Part shown: positions 63,033 through 64,000 of the stretch, in pieces
Position numbering within the stretch: the first letter of the stretch is position 1
How the letters are laid out: the number at the start of each line of letters is the position of its first letter
Translations under genes and position numbers: made by a program
Assembly: GCF_002211105.1 (NCBI RefSeq)
Contig: NZ_JPUA01000034.1
Location: forward strand, 836,213 to 900,212
Source of the DNA: Halomonas campaniensis
Lineage (GTDB): Bacteria; Pseudomonadota; Gammaproteobacteria; Pseudomonadales; Halomonadaceae
Direction: 5' to 3'
Length of the DNA: 64,000 nucleotides
Notes under the pieces: model-generated
Seen by the model: only the letters and a program-made list of their open reading frames with translations
The model's database searches: none
Told to the model about the DNA's origin: nothing

Positions 63033-64000
63033 CTAAAAGTTAAAATAAAGAAAAGCCTGGCTGGGCAGATCCTGCATTGCTTTCATCACTACTAATAATA
63101 CCCCGCCAGCGACGACGCCTTGCCAAAAATAGTGGCGAGGTTGGTTCAGCTGCTTCACCCACGCCATACTATTTGGCATTACCAACACAATTAGCGTTGC
63201 CACTATGATAAGCAGTCCAGGTGAGCGTAGAGACATGGCCCCTTGGCCTAGGGTGCTTACAAGCTCACCAAGCGCCCCCCACTCCCATACTGTCAGGCCT
63301 GAATAGAGAGACCAAGTGTGTTCAAGACTGGTTGCTCGGAAAGGCACCCAGGCGAGCATTACAGTACAAAAGGTCAAAAGCCAGCCAGCGGTTTTGGGCA
63401 TGCGAAATAGGCTAAATTGCCGCCATAAAACCATTACGGCTAATAAAGCCCCATGCATACCCCCCCATAACAAAAACTGCCAGCCTGCACCATGCCAAAG
63501 CCCTCCTAACAGCATCGTTATGAATAACGCAAATAAGTGGCGTGGTAAGCCGTGTTTGCTACCTCCGAGGGGAACATACAAGTAATCGCGAAGAAAACGT
63601 GAAAGCGTTATATGCCAGCGTCGCCAAAATGTTTGAATGTCGCTCGCTTGGTAGGGGGAAGCAAAATTTTCGGGCAGCTTTATGCCAAACAGTAACGCTA
63701 GGCCAATGGCCATATCCGCATAGCCTGAAAAATCAAAATAGAGCTGTAAACCATATGACCAGCCCGCCAAAAGCGTATCACCTGCGACGATTGAGCTCGC
63801 GGGGGTGTTATAAAGGTGCTCCACATAAGGTGCCAAATTGTCGGCAATTATTAACTTTTTAGCCAGCCCAAGGATGAGTAACAGCAGGCCACACCGAACA
63901 GCTGAAGAGCTTGGCGCCTGTAAACGCGCAAGCTGAGGAGCTAAATCTCGGTAATGAACAATAGGGCCGGCAATCAGCTGTGGGAAAAAGCTAACAAACA
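63033..64000 (-). CDS. MBOAT family O-acyltransferase, C-terminal part (N-terminus outside window)
   Basis: The frame is open to the window end, and about 320 residues are visible. The first residues seen include FVSFFPQLIAGPIVHYRDLAPQL, the conserved segment of AlgI/DltB-type proteins, then LLLILGLAKKLIIADNLAPYVEHLY. The active-site His is probably in RHLFALFITMLLGGLWHGAGWQFLLWG (the LLGGLWHGAGW motif). The KLPENFASPYQASDIQTFWRRWHITLSRFLRDYLYVPLGG segment is diagnostic. It probably transfers acetyl groups across the membrane for exopolysaccharide decoration. The TTG at 63836 is inside the gene, not its start. Confidence 0.9.
   Translation of the reverse strand, partial: FVSFFPQLIAGPIVHYRDLAPQLARLQAPSSSAVRCGLLLLILGLAKKLIIADNLAPYVEHLYNTPASSIVAGDTLLAGWSYGLQLYFDFSGYADMAIGLALLFGIKLPENFASPYQASDIQTFWRRWHITLSRFLRDYLYVPLGGSKHGLPRHLFALFITMLLGGLWHGAGWQFLLWGGMHGALLAVMVLWRQFSLFRMPKTAGWLLTFCTVMLAWVPFRATSLEHTWSLYSGLTVWEWGALGELVSTLGQGAMSLRSPGLLIIVATLIVLVMPNSMAWVKQLNQPRHYFWQGVVAGGVLLVVMKAMQDLPSQAFLYFNF

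Overview
The window looks like a chromosome segment of a halophilic gammaproteobacterium, most likely Halomonas/Vreelandella (Halomonadaceae). This is inferred from gene content: three TRAP-type uptake systems, an NAGGN-type M42 peptidase, AlaA, PdxB, QueF and GlyA of gammaproteobacterial type, and a type I secretion locus beside an exopolysaccharide locus. No rRNA, phage, IS element or CRISPR array was seen.

Layout. 1-5.8 kb holds housekeeping genes (glutaredoxin-like fragment, WGR-like protein, pdxB, htpX, alaA, a YlqF/RbgA-type GTPase, msrB). 6.1-10.7 kb is a minus-strand operon of a Tat-dependent DctPQM TRAP transporter plus a cytoplasmic gamma-glutamyltransferase-like enzyme. 11.0-11.8 kb is a Glu-Gly tRNA array in three tandem units with a decayed tRNA-Gly remnant. 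11.9-15.9 kb holds a YadGH-type ABC exporter, queF, a nitroreductase, a thioesterase-like protein and tRNA-Ser. 16.2-17.6 kb has a Crp/Fnr regulator and a 27-residue hydrophobic peptide gene. 17.6-24.8 kb is a LysR-controlled catabolic cluster (acyl-CoA dehydrogenase, CaiB-type CoA transferase, TAXI-TRAP transporter). 24.8-27.3 kb holds an LPD1/CLCA_X-like protein, a DJ-1/PfpI protein and a glutaredoxin-MauE fusion.

27.4-28.3 kb carries two small RNA genes not visible as ORFs. Both have seven GGA motifs, mostly in hairpin loops, an identical 19-nt GGA hairpin, a Rho-independent terminator whose loop contains GGA, and a shared promoter motif. They look like CsrB/RsmX-type antagonists of CsrA. 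They flank a 71-residue zinc-ribbon gene. 28.3-35.4 kb holds the M42 peptidase and a second LysR/TAXI-TRAP cluster with an AtuA pair; its fused permease is cut by one in-frame TGA. 35.5-45.7 kb holds an MFS carrier, an NSS transporter, SOS-controlled umuDC, glyA, a phosphomannomutase and two unrecognised proteins.

45.9-57.9 kb looks like a secretion unit: a 1561-residue ExeM/NucH-type nuclease and a 5'-nucleotidase, divergently placed, both without a signal peptide and both carrying DUF4214-like modules, followed by a complete type I secretion system (ABC, HlyD-type adaptor, TolC). Together they could break down extracellular DNA or nucleotides. 57.9-64 kb starts an exopolysaccharide locus (WbaP-type transferase, ManC, GT4 glycosyltransferase) and ends in a convergent SGNH/MBOAT acyltransferase pair that runs out of the window. 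From about 53 kb onward the DNA looks visibly more AT-rich than the 1-45 kb part.
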